Below, piece by piece: positions 26,135-34,773 of a DNA stretch of 43,406 bases. The stretch comes from an uncultured Erysipelotrichaceae bacterium (lineage in GTDB: Bacteria; Bacillota_I; Bacilli_A; Erysipelotrichales; Erysipelotrichaceae), in the NCBI GenBank assembly GCA_947569705.1, contig CANOSP010000016.1:1-43406 (forward strand), read 5' to 3'. Numbering within the stretch: position 1 is the stretch's first letter; each line of letters begins with the position of its first letter. The notes beneath the pieces were generated by a model. It was not told where the DNA came from. It was given only the letters and a program-made list of their open reading frames with translations, and did not search any database. The translations under genes were made by a program, and so were the position numbers.

Positions 26135-26382
26135 GTCTGTTGCGATCATCGGCATTGTTTTTATGGATGCTCGGAAGCAGTGCTTATCTATGTGCATTTT
26201 ATTTGCGGCTGAAATACCGTAAGCATCATAGACAGGAAACAAAAAAACATAAGACGATCAAAAAGCAATCAGTCAATGATCTGTCAAAAAGTGCAGATCT
26301 TAAACAGAAACAAAAAACACAGCTTTTAGAAGAATGGGAGGATTTAATATGGGTATATACCGACATCAAAGATTTATTATGA
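26131..26382 (+). CDS. Small single-pass membrane protein of the type VII-like locus
   Basis: 83 residues: an N-terminal hydrophobic helix (about 7-26, ALFLWMLGSSAYLCAFYL), then a very basic stretch (KYRKHHRQETKKHKTIKKQ), then an acidic end (LLEEWEDLIW). The positive-inside rule puts the tail in the cytoplasm. No family is recognised; position and size invite comparison with EssA, but I see no sequence support. It starts in the ATGA overlap with the kinase stop, and its last 34 nt overlap the lipoprotein gene. Confidence 0.65.
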   Translation: MSLLRSSALFLWMLGSSAYLCAFYLRLKYRKHHRQETKKHKTIKKQSVNDLSKSADLKQKQKTQLLEEWEDLIWVYTDIKDLL

Positions 26383-29300
26383 TCACCTGCATATGCAGTT
26401 TGTGTCTGTTGCCGCTGCTCAGTGCATGTGTAGCGACAATGCATGAACCTGATATGGAAATTCAAACGATCGTGATTACCGATAAAAATGAGAATGAAAT
26501 TCATGATCTTAATGAAATCGGTGATTATACGATTCATGTTGCACAAGGGGAAGGCAACTTACAGCTGTATTATCGCTGTAAGGATGAACTTGTTCCCGTT
26601 TTGTATGAATGGAATGAGGAACAGAAACAATGGGATGCCGAAGTTTCTTTTACACAAACCGGCAGTTACCAAATCGTTGCGCAGTGGTTTCAAGAGGAAG
26701 AACTGATTTATGAATGGGAAAGTGAAGTCTATCAGTTTATCGATACGGAAGCTTTGTTAAAAAAAGCGGTCACGGAGAATTCTTCATTGTTTTTACAGCT
26801 TGAACAAGTCGAAGGTATCAGTGTATCGGTACTGCTTGTTGATACGGCACAAAATGAGCATGTCATAAGTGAAGAACAGCTTTATGAAGGCTATCGTTTT
26901 GAAAAAGAGGGGACATGGGATTTAACGCTTACCGTACAAAATGAAACCGGCAGTGAACTGACGAAACACTATGAGCATCTGTTGGAAATCGATCATACGA
27001 TTCCGCAGCTGTCAATCAAAAGTGAAGACTATGACTTAATCAAGGACAGCTTGCCGCTGCAGGCACAACCGGTGCTTTTGAAGCTGTCGGCGAGTGATAT
27101 GCATTTAGATGCGGATTCATTGTCTGTGATGATCAACGGCAAAGTACAAAAAGCCGTTTGGAAACAGGATGAAAATACCTATACAACGTCGATTTTATTG
27201 GAAAAAGACGGTGCGTATATCGTACAGCTTTCCGCGAGTGATCGTCTCGGGAATGAAGCGAAAGTACAGACTGCAACAATTGAAATTGATCAAAGCGCTC
27301 CGCAGCTGTCAATCCAAAGTGAAGACTGTGACTTAATCAAGGACAGCTTGCCGCTGCAGGCACAACCGGTGCTTTTGAGGCTGTCGGCGAGTGATGTGCA
27401 TTTAGATGCGGATTCATTGTCTGTGATGATCAACGGCAAAGTACAAAAAGCCGTTTGGAAACAGGATGAAAATACCTATACAACGTTGATTTTATTGGAA
27501 AAAGACGGTGCGTATATCATACAGCTGTCGGCGAGTGATCGTCTTGGGAATGAAGCGAAAGTACAGACCACAACAATCGAAATAGATCAAAGCGCTCCGC
27601 AGCTTCATTTATATATGGATAACCAAGCAATCAATGAGCTGCCCGATTATCTCAATCATGAAGTGAGCTTTCGATGTGTTGTTAATGATCCACATTTTGA
27701 TCCTAAAAACAGTGTATTAAAAGATGGTGATCAAGTGTATGATTCATGGCAGAAAAAGGCTGATTCATGGGTTTTGGAGCTTGTTTTAAAGGATGGCGCA
27801 CATCAGCTTTTCGTTCATGCACAGGATGAGGTGAAGCATCATGTACAGCGCAAAGTCGATACGATTGTAGACAGCATTTCACCGCTTGTATTCATGCACT
27901 ATGAGGTTTTGAACACGTATCGTGATGATGTTGTCGTTTCCTTTTTGATCCAAGATGCGAACTTTCAGCCGGATGACGCTATGATACAGCTGTTTCTAAA
28001 TGATCAAAAAATTGAACCGAATATCACATGGAAACAAACTGCGGAGGGATTGCAGGCATCCTTTGTGAGTGAATCAGAAGGCATGTATCAGCTGAAACTG
28101 CAGCTTTATGATTCAGCCGATAATCAAGCGGTTTATCGTCAAAACGGCAAACAAGCGGATCATTATGAACATACATATTTATTAGATAAAACAGCACCGC
28201 AGATGAGGGTAACTTATGATAAAGAAAAAATGAGTGCCGATCATCAGCTGATGAGAATTCAAATTGTCGATAAGTTTATCGATGCACAACAGATAAAGCT
28301 TGAGGTTACAAAGGATCAACAGCCGTATCGTGTAAAAATACCTTGGCAAGTATCATCCGGTACTGTATCGGGTGATGTGAAATTCGATGAAGCGGGCTTT
28401 TATGAAATCAGTCTTTCGGCAGTAGATCGCGCCGGTAATGTAAGTAAGCAAATTACCGATCATTTCATCATTGATCAACAGGCACCGATGATCAATATTC
28501 AGCGCAGTCAAAGTCAATTATTTTTGAATCAGCCGCTTGATGTGAGTATCGCTGTTCATGATGAGTATTTAGCCGCTTATGAAATCAGCGTATTGAAAGA
28601 CGGTCAACCATTTCAAACGAATCAAGGTACTGCTTCTGTTGAAAAAAAGCTGCATTTTAATGCGGACGGAGATTATGAAATCGTTGTATCGGGCATTGAT
28701 CGGGCAGGAAATCACAGGGAACAGCGTGATCATTTGATTTTGGATCAGACAGCGCCGAAGCTGACAGCGTTCTTTGGTGAAATGCCGGCACAGAATCATC
28801 AGCGTTTGATTACCAATCGCGATACGCTATTCACACTGGCTTGGGAAGATCGCTATTTAAAGAATGAATCCGTAGTGATTCACAAAAACGGTAAACCAAT
28901 TGCGACAGTTGTTCAAAATCAGCGCTTTACTTATGAAATAAAGGCAGAAAAAGATCATGAGGATCTATATGAAATAGCTGTTTCATTTACGGATGAAGCA
29001 GGCAATCATATAGAAGCAAATTATGAATTAATGGTGGATACGTATTTGCCGCAGCTGCGTTTTCATGAGGATCCGTTTCAGGGAAAAGCCAAAAATATCA
29101 CATGGATACCGAAGCTGGAAATGGAAAATGAAGCGTTTCAAATCAGTGAGGTCTTATTATATCGCAATCAACAAGCGGTACCTTCTTATCGGTGGGGAGA
29201 GGCGATTTCAGAAGACGGTCATTATTTATTAAGTGTTCAGATTCGTGATGATGCGATGAATGAAGCAACATTGCTTCCGCCTTTTGCCTTTACGATTGAT

Positions 29301-29759
29301 ACATTACCTCCTGTAATTGAAATTATTGAGGCGGAACGAAAGGAAGCCTTATCGGATCAGAATGTTTCGCTTGATACAGAGCTGCGGTTATATATCAGCG
29401 ATGCCCTCAGTGCAGATCTTAATATTCATACATTGATGTTGGGAGATGAAAATCTGCTAGAAAAGGAACGGCAACAGGATGAAAACGGATTGTGGTATTA
29501 TCCGATCAGTTTCGGAAAAGAAGGCGATATTTCATTGCTTATCGATGTCAGTGATGAAGCAGAGAATCGTACGAAGCAGCAGTTTACTTATCATGTACTG
29601 CCGCATTTAACGAAGGAACAGGTGAAAACGATTGAAAAGAAGACACCGACAGTGACAAGAGAAGCGACTGACGATCAGCATTCGGTTTGGATATTGGGCG
29701 CTATGGCTTCTTTATTGTTGGTGATGGTTGCGGGCAGGCTGTATGCTGAAAAACAGTAG
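26349..29759 (+). CDS. Large Ig-like-repeat lipoprotein with C-terminal membrane helix
   Basis: 1136 residues. The N-terminus is a lipoprotein signal (CSLCLLPLLSAC, lipid-bearing Cys at residue 27). The body is a string of about nine or ten beta-sandwich repeats with the recurring joint IDQSAPQL / LDKTAPQM / LDQTAPKL and DRAGN-type turns, like bacterial Ig-like surface domains. Near the C-terminus is a hydrophobic helix (VWILGAMASLLLVMVAG) and a short YAEKQ tail, so the protein would be held to the membrane at both ends. Two units (27004-27597) are almost identical. I chose ATG 26349 with GGGAGG 7 nt upstream; the in-frame ATG at 26334 precedes that site. It may be the outer part of the secretion machine, perhaps filling the place of EsaA/YueB (inference). 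The stop overlaps the EssC-like start by 17 nt. Confidence 0.85.
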   Translation: MGIYRHQRFIMITCICSLCLLPLLSACVATMHEPDMEIQTIVITDKNENEIHDLNEIGDYTIHVAQGEGNLQLYYRCKDELVPVLYEWNEEQKQWDAEVSFTQTGSYQIVAQWFQEEELIYEWESEVYQFIDTEALLKKAVTENSSLFLQLEQVEGISVSVLLVDTAQNEHVISEEQLYEGYRFEKEGTWDLTLTVQNETGSELTKHYEHLLEIDHTIPQLSIKSEDYDLIKDSLPLQAQPVLLKLSASDMHLDADSLSVMINGKVQKAVWKQDENTYTTSILLEKDGAYIVQLSASDRLGNEAKVQTATIEIDQSAPQLSIQSEDCDLIKDSLPLQAQPVLLRLSASDVHLDADSLSVMINGKVQKAVWKQDENTYTTLILLEKDGAYIIQLSASDRLGNEAKVQTTTIEIDQSAPQLHLYMDNQAINELPDYLNHEVSFRCVVNDPHFDPKNSVLKDGDQVYDSWQKKADSWVLELVLKDGAHQLFVHAQDEVKHHVQRKVDTIVDSISPLVFMHYEVLNTYRDDVVVSFLIQDANFQPDDAMIQLFLNDQKIEPNITWKQTAEGLQASFVSESEGMYQLKLQLYDSADNQAVYRQNGKQADHYEHTYLLDKTAPQMRVTYDKEKMSADHQLMRIQIVDKFIDAQQIKLEVTKDQQPYRVKIPWQVSSGTVSGDVKFDEAGFYEISLSAVDRAGNVSKQITDHFIIDQQAPMINIQRSQSQLFLNQPLDVSIAVHDEYLAAYEISVLKDGQPFQTNQGTASVEKKLHFNADGDYEIVVSGIDRAGNHREQRDHLILDQTAPKLTAFFGEMPAQNHQRLITNRDTLFTLAWEDRYLKNESVVIHKNGKPIATVVQNQRFTYEIKAEKDHEDLYEIAVSFTDEAGNHIEANYELMVDTYLPQLRFHEDPFQGKAKNITWIPKLEMENEAFQISEVLLYRNQQAVPSYRWGEAISEDGHYLLSVQIRDDAMNEATLLPPFAFTIDTLPPVIEIIEAERKEALSDQNVSLDTELRLYISDALSADLNIHTLMLGDENLLEKERQQDENGLWYYPISFGKEGDISLLIDVSDEAENRTKQQFTYHVLPHLTKEQVKTIEKKTPTVTREATDDQHSVWILGAMASLLLVMVAGRLYAEKQ
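27004..27597 (+). repeat. Recent 297-bp tandem duplication within the lipoprotein gene
   Basis: Copy 1 is 27004-27300 and copy 2 is 27301-27597. They are exactly 99 codons each and differ at few positions (for example AAAAGTGAAGACTATGAC against CAAAGTGAAGACTGTGAC). Neighbouring Ig-like units are far more diverged. Confidence 0.95.
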
Positions 29760-32700
29760 CTTTGTATGTCTCGGTGCCAAGCGGATTTTTGATATACCGT
29801 TGGTTTTTGAAGATGATGAAACATGTCGCTGGATTGATGAAGTAGATCATCGTGTGTACTTTACCTTGCATAAAAATCATGATCATTGGATATTTACCGA
29901 AGAAAACTGCCTCGGATTAACGATGCAGAGGTTGGAATGGAATCATTCTTATCCGATTCGTTTTCACGATGAGTCTTGTCTGATGTATATCACGCAAAAT
30001 GATCCTGAAAAACAGCGGTTTCACTATTATCGTTTATCAGATGATGATGAAATTGTGATCGGTCGTAAAAAAGGCGATATTCGCTTTGATCATCCGTTGG
30101 TCAGTGCCGTTCATGCAAAACTGACGGTGACAAACGGACAGTGTATGATAGCGGATCTCGGGTCCGCAAACGGTGTGTACGTAAATCAACAGCGAGTGAT
30201 AAAGAAGGAACTGAAGCTTGGTGACTGTGTTTATGTGATGGGACTGCAGCTTTTGATCGGAAATTGTTTCTTGGCTGTGAATCAGCGCGGAGCAGCCTTG
30301 CATATAAAGGCGCGCTTACCGCCCTACGAACCGGAAGATGAAAAGATCTGTGTGTCGGATTTTCCGCGATTGCTTCGATCAAAGCCGCAAGAGTACGTCC
30401 CTTATCAAATTGAAGCGAGATTGTTAAAGGAAGCACCGCCGGCTGTAAAACAGGATCGTCAGCCGTTGCTTTATCTTTTGGGTCCGTCCTTAACGATGAG
30501 TGCGGCAAGCGGATGCTCATCCTTGTTTATGGTTCAAAACCTGATGGCAAACGGGCAGCCGCTGATCTCGGCAATGCCCTCACTGGTGATGGCAGGAAGC
30601 ATGTTAATCGGATCATTGTTGTGGCCGATATTGACACGTCGCTATGAAGTGCGCAAGGAACGACATCTTTTACAAAAGCGTGAAGCGGTTTACGATGCGT
30701 ATTTAAGACAGCAGGATGAAGCAGTTAAACAGTGCTTACAACAGGCAGTACAAAGGCTGAAGCAGCTTTACATCAGTGAGATTGATGCAATTTGGCCGTA
30801 TGAATTTACATCGGATCAGCTGTATTTATGCCTCGGTGTCGGCGATCGTATCTTCACAAATCCATGTCAGGTAAATGAGCAGCCGCTGAAGTTGGAAACA
30901 GATCCGCTTGAACAACAAAAACAGGATTTTTTAGCACGCACCTATCGATTGGAACATGTTCCGATGATCGAACGCATTACAACACTTCGATGCTTTCAGG
31001 TTCTCGGCAGTGAACAAGAACGCCGCTCTTATGCTCAGTATCTTTTGTATCATCATGCACTGTTATATGCGCCGAATATTACGCATGTTTTAATCGCCTG
31101 TACCAAAGCAGAAGAAGCATGGATTCCGCGGTTTCTGCCGCATCTGTTTCATGAGAGCGGCTATCGCTTTCTGTGTACGAGTCTGCCGCAGCTTCCGAAA
31201 GCCTTTATGTATCTTCATCAGGATCATCTTCCTGTATTGGCATTGTCCTTTGCGCCCTCTTTTACCGCATTTATGCAACAAAACGGGAGTGATTTACCGA
31301 TGGCGTTGTTTGCGTTCCACGAAGGTGAATTCACTGAGGTGCTGAAGCTTAATAACAATCATGGTTCAATGTCGCAACAGCCGTTTCAGTTTGAGGATGT
31401 TCGCTTTTCTGCGACGATGAATCAATTATGCAATATTGATATGCATGCGCAGAAAAAGTATTTTCCGAAACAGCTCGGTTTTTTGGCAATGTATCGCGTA
31501 AGCGCAATAAAGCAGCTCCAGATTTCCAAGCGTTGGTATCGAGAAGTGTATGAGCCGAGTCTGCAGGCGCAGCTCGGTGTCAGAGAGGACGGAGAAATTT
31601 TGTCCTTGGATCTGCATGAACGCGTTCACGGTCCGCACGGAATAGTGGCGGGAATGACCGGTTCCGGAAAAAGCGAGCTGTTAATTACGATGTTATTGTC
31701 CTTGGCGGTGAATTATCATCCGTATGTATGCTCGTTTATTCTCATTGATTATAAGGGCGGCGGGATGGCTAAAGTATTGGCACATTTGCCGCATCTTGCA
31801 GGGGTGATTACCAATTTGGACGGCGCAATGATCGAGCGCTCTTTGACCTCGCTTCATGTGGAGTTGCTGAGACGACAGCGATTATTTGCGCAGGTGATGG
31901 AAAGCGGCGGTTATCCGTCTATGGATATAGATGTATATCAACGTCTGTATCATGAGCATAAGGTAACGGAAATTGTTCCCCATCTTGTGATCGCCGCAGA
32001 TGAGTTTGCCGAATTAAAGCAACAGGAGCCGCAGTTTATGGAACAGCTGATCCGCATTGCCCGCATCGGTCGCTCACTGGGAATTCATCTGATCTTGGCT
32101 ACTCAAAAGCCAAGCGGTGTTGTCGATGATCAAATATGGAGTAATGCGCGCTTTCATATATGCCTTAAAGTTGCGGAACAAAATGACAGTATGGATATGC
32201 TAAAGCGCAAAGAGGGCGCACAGATCAAAGCGGTGGGACGCTTCTATTTACAGGTTGGCTATGATGAAGTGTTTGTGGAAGGACAGTCTGCCTATGCAAA
32301 GCTTCCTTATGATCCGGCGCAACAAGGAATCGGCAGTTCCTTAATCAAAGAGCTTGCGAATGACGGATCCGTGCAAAGAGAGTGGCAAAGAGCGCATGTC
32401 GCTCAGATTCAAAGCGAAATGAACGCGGTGATTGCCGAATTGGGTATGATGGCAGAGCGTCATCAGTTGAAAGCACCTCGCTTATGGCAGGATCCGCTGC
32501 CCGATGAAATAGCACAGGCAGATATGGAGAAAGGCTGCTTTGCGCTTGCGGATGATCCTGAAAACCAAAGCCGGTTCAGTTTATCAATTAAGGATCATCT
32601 TCATAACTGCTTATTTTTAGGGCATGACTTAAACGCTGTGCGTAAAGCACTTCATGCACTACTTTATGCATTATGCGACAGTGAAACAAATGCGCGCATC

Positions 32701-33642
32701 GTAATCATTGACGGGGCAAACGGCAAGCTGTGTGAATGGAAACAAAATACCCGGATATATGCGGCGATTACTCCGGAAGAAAGTGATGATTTACACTATT
32801 TGATGCAGTATTTTTATCGGTTGCGCAAGAATGAAACAAAGGAACAATGGGTGTTAATCGTACATAATGTCGCAGCTTTATTAGAAGCAGAAGAGGAAGC
32901 GAGCGAGTGGCTTGCCAAGCTTGCCCGCGATCACGGCAGTAACGGAATTCATCTTTTTATCAGTGCGATGACGCTTACCGATCTGTCTTCACGCCTGTTT
33001 CAGCAGTTTGAAAATCTGTTTGTATTTCATCTGCAGGATGAACAGGAAGCAAAAAGTCTTGTTCAGAGTGCGCTTGGCTCAAATCCGCCGCTGCGAGCGA
33101 TTCATAAGCAACAGGAGCAGTTATATACGGTGCAGTTTTTTGAAAGTCGAAATGTTTCGGGGGATCGAGAATGTTTCGCTCAGCTACCGCCGTTAGAGGA
33201 TGCCCCTGTTTATGAACAGCTGGCAAAAGAGGTACAGGACGGTTTTGTGATCGGGCGCTCATTAGATGATCGCAAAGCGGTTGCGTTGCCGTTTGAAGGC
33301 TGCTATATCATTACCGGCTATGAGTGGCAGCGTGTTTATCAGCTGATGCGTAAAATTGCCGCAATCAAACAATATTCGATCACATTCAGCGATCAATTAG
33401 CTGTCGTCGAGGATGGGATGTGCATCATTGCGCTGTCGCCGCAGGATTTATCGATGAACTTCTCGCATCCGCTGTTACAGGAGTGTAAAGCCGCAAACCG
33501 CATTTTATGGTGCGGCTTAGGTTTGAGCGAATTTCGCTATCTTTGGAATCTGGGCAGTGCGTTTCAAACAAATAAAAAAACCGATATTTGCCTGATCAGA
33601 GATGAGCCTTTGTTCATCAGAGGAATTTGCGGCTATGACTAA
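29743..33642 (+). CDS. EssC-like FHA/FtsK-SpoIIIE ATPase of a type VII secretion system
   Basis: 1299 residues, the motor expected to drive WXG100 export. The N-terminal region has an FHA domain at about 95-165 (EIVIGRKKGDIRF, SAVHAKLTV, DLGSANGVYVNQQ). Two adjacent membrane helices lie at about 240-295 (YLLGPSLTMSAASGCSS, SLVMAGSMLIGSLLWPI). FtsK domain 1 is complete, with Walker A GMTGSGKSE (about 640), IDYKGGGMA, Walker B LVIAADEFAEL (about 750), and IGIHLILATQKPSGVV written here as seen in LGIHLILATQKP. Domains 2 and 3 have lost their P-loops (FLGHDLNAV and IITGYEWQRV). Family EssC proteins are often about 1450-1500 aa. I start at ATG 29743, inside the lipoprotein gene end; a TTG at 29728 is less likely. 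The next gene begins 8 nt before this one ends. Confidence 0.92.
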   Translation: MLKNSSFVCLGAKRIFDIPLVFEDDETCRWIDEVDHRVYFTLHKNHDHWIFTEENCLGLTMQRLEWNHSYPIRFHDESCLMYITQNDPEKQRFHYYRLSDDDEIVIGRKKGDIRFDHPLVSAVHAKLTVTNGQCMIADLGSANGVYVNQQRVIKKELKLGDCVYVMGLQLLIGNCFLAVNQRGAALHIKARLPPYEPEDEKICVSDFPRLLRSKPQEYVPYQIEARLLKEAPPAVKQDRQPLLYLLGPSLTMSAASGCSSLFMVQNLMANGQPLISAMPSLVMAGSMLIGSLLWPILTRRYEVRKERHLLQKREAVYDAYLRQQDEAVKQCLQQAVQRLKQLYISEIDAIWPYEFTSDQLYLCLGVGDRIFTNPCQVNEQPLKLETDPLEQQKQDFLARTYRLEHVPMIERITTLRCFQVLGSEQERRSYAQYLLYHHALLYAPNITHVLIACTKAEEAWIPRFLPHLFHESGYRFLCTSLPQLPKAFMYLHQDHLPVLALSFAPSFTAFMQQNGSDLPMALFAFHEGEFTEVLKLNNNHGSMSQQPFQFEDVRFSATMNQLCNIDMHAQKKYFPKQLGFLAMYRVSAIKQLQISKRWYREVYEPSLQAQLGVREDGEILSLDLHERVHGPHGIVAGMTGSGKSELLITMLLSLAVNYHPYVCSFILIDYKGGGMAKVLAHLPHLAGVITNLDGAMIERSLTSLHVELLRRQRLFAQVMESGGYPSMDIDVYQRLYHEHKVTEIVPHLVIAADEFAELKQQEPQFMEQLIRIARIGRSLGIHLILATQKPSGVVDDQIWSNARFHICLKVAEQNDSMDMLKRKEGAQIKAVGRFYLQVGYDEVFVEGQSAYAKLPYDPAQQGIGSSLIKELANDGSVQREWQRAHVAQIQSEMNAVIAELGMMAERHQLKAPRLWQDPLPDEIAQADMEKGCFALADDPENQSRFSLSIKDHLHNCLFLGHDLNAVRKALHALLYALCDSETNARIVIIDGANGKLCEWKQNTRIYAAITPEESDDLHYLMQYFYRLRKNETKEQWVLIVHNVAALLEAEEEASEWLAKLARDHGSNGIHLFISAMTLTDLSSRLFQQFENLFVFHLQDEQEAKSLVQSALGSNPPLRAIHKQQEQLYTVQFFESRNVSGDRECFAQLPPLEDAPVYEQLAKEVQDGFVIGRSLDDRKAVALPFEGCYIITGYEWQRVYQLMRKIAAIKQYSITFSDQLAVVEDGMCIIALSPQDLSMNFSHPLLQECKAANRILWCGLGLSEFRYLWNLGSAFQTNKKTDICLIRDEPLFIRGICGYD

Positions 33643-33889
33643 AACAATTTTACTTACCGTTATTGCCCCGTCGGTTTGCTTATCAATGGATATTGCGGCT
33701 GCGAGCATGATCAGCGCCGATGAATTATGTCACGTATGTGCATTATGGATAGAAGAAAAAAGTCAAAAGCGTTATACTGCGCATTCCGGCAGTCTATTGC
33801 TAAGAAAACGCAGTCAATCCGTTTTTGTCGGAACCGAAACTTTAGCAGAGAGAAAAGTTGAAAACAATGAAATATTTTACTTGTTCTGA
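33635..33889 (+). CDS. YukD/EsaB-like ubiquitin-fold protein
   Basis: 84 residues, starting in ATGACTAA, where it overlaps the EssC-like stop by 8 nt. Predicted beta strands KTILLTVIAP and VCLSMDIAA are followed by a helix (SADELCHVCALWIEE). The end is SLLLRKRSQSVFVGTETLAERKV with NNEIFYLF, the strand pattern of YukD/EsaB proteins, where a WxR...L-dg-tL-e-gI-nGD-L-l ending is usual. YukD/EsaB is a small cytoplasmic ubiquitin-like accessory of Firmicutes T7SS. The match is by pattern, not clear identity, but gene position between EssC and WXG100 genes supports it strongly. Alternative: an unrelated small protein with the same strand order. Confidence 0.7.
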   Translation: MTKTILLTVIAPSVCLSMDIAAASMISADELCHVCALWIEEKSQKRYTAHSGSLLLRKRSQSVFVGTETLAERKVENNEIFYLF

Positions 33890-33903
33890 AGGAGGAATTG
33901 AAC

Positions 33904-34206
33904 ATGAGTATTAAAATCAGTGTAGAACCGCAGGCATTAGATAACAGTGCCGCAAAAATTGAGGAACAGTGTGTCGCCTATGAGCGAACCTATCGTAATT
34001 TATATCAATGCGTAGATGAAATGCGCGCCGGTTGGCAGGGAAAAGACAATTTGGCTTATACCGCGCAAATACGCGGATTTGAACAGGATTTTGTGCAAAT
34101 GGTACGGTTAATGCGTAATTATGCACAATTTCTGCGCAGTTCATCACAGGCATATCGTGCCACACAGGAAGATCGTGCAGCTAAAGCACGCACATTGACA
34201 AACTAA
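33904..34206 (+). CDS. WXG100-family protein (EsxA/ESAT-6-like), first copy
   Basis: 100 residues, the exact family length, predicted as a helical hairpin with W44-Q-G46 in the turn (MRAGWQG). These small proteins are exported by the EssC-type motor, often as dimers. The usual C-terminal YxxxD/E export motif is not exact here (YRATQED). GGAGG lies 8 nt before the ATG at 33904; an in-frame TTG at 33898 is less likely. It precedes a second WXG100 gene by 12 nt, so the two may form a heterodimer, as EsxA/EsxB and ESAT-6/CFP-10 do. Confidence 0.9.
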   Translation: MSIKISVEPQALDNSAAKIEEQCVAYERTYRNLYQCVDEMRAGWQGKDNLAYTAQIRGFEQDFVQMVRLMRNYAQFLRSSSQAYRATQEDRAAKARTLTN

Positions 34207-34218
34207 GGAGGACTATAC

Positions 34219-34515
34219 ATGGAAGCAATTATGATTTCGCTGGCTGAGGTCAGCCGTACATCTTCACAGATGCGTAGATATAACAGTAAATTAATGCAGG
34301 AATTATTGGAAATGAAGCGAATTATGAACGCCTTGGCGACAAACTGGCAAAGTCCGGCTGCCGAGACGATTCGCTCACGCTTTAACGGGATGATGCCGAT
34401 ATTTGAAAATTATCGCAATATCATTGAGAATTATGCGAAATTTCTGGATCAAACGGTTGCCGGATATGAAGCAACGGAACAAACAATTCAGCAGAGTGCT
34501 GCTTCATTTCAATAG
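34219..34515 (+). CDS. WXG100-family protein, second copy
   Basis: 98 residues with the same helix-turn-helix layout. The turn reads NW43-QS rather than WxG. The C-terminal helix has YEATE, a fit to the YxxxD/E export motif that the first copy lacks. This division of features between partners is typical of heterodimeric WXG100 pairs, in which one member carries the export signal. AAGGAGGAC precedes the ATG. It probably acts with the preceding protein as a substrate or carrier for the EssC-like motor. Confidence 0.87.
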   Translation: MEAIMISLAEVSRTSSQMRRYNSKLMQELLEMKRIMNALATNWQSPAAETIRSRFNGMMPIFENYRNIIENYAKFLDQTVAGYEATEQTIQQSAASFQ

Positions 34516-34527
34516 CGGCGGTACTTT

Positions 34528-34773
34528 ATGAGTGCAAGATCCTATGATCTGTGTCGCCAACAAGCCAATTTAAAGAATGCGCTTTCCGCTTTCTATGAAA
34601 CAAAAACATCAATCATTGCATATCGTCAATTTCTAAAAGACAACTATCATGCACAGGAACAGTGCGAACTTTTGTATGCCTGTGATCAGTGTATAGAAAG
34701 GATTCAGTATTTAATAAATCAGTGTAATGACCTAAAGGAACAGCTCATGTATTATGAGCGGATGCGCCTATGA
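34528..34773 (+). CDS. Small helical protein, probable partner of the following effector
   Basis: 81 residues, nearly all predicted helix with heptad-like spacing (SYDLCRQQANLKNALSAF, CIERIQYLINQCNDLKEQL) and several Cys. There is no signal peptide or membrane segment. It starts 12 nt after the second WXG100 gene and its TGA overlaps the next ATG (ATGA). Small helical proteins directly before T7SS effectors (DUF5082/DUF5344/DUF3130-type LXG partners) act as targeting partners in Firmicutes; this fits by size, fold and position, not by recognised sequence. Confidence 0.65.
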   Translation: MSARSYDLCRQQANLKNALSAFYETKTSIIAYRQFLKDNYHAQEQCELLYACDQCIERIQYLINQCNDLKEQLMYYERMRL

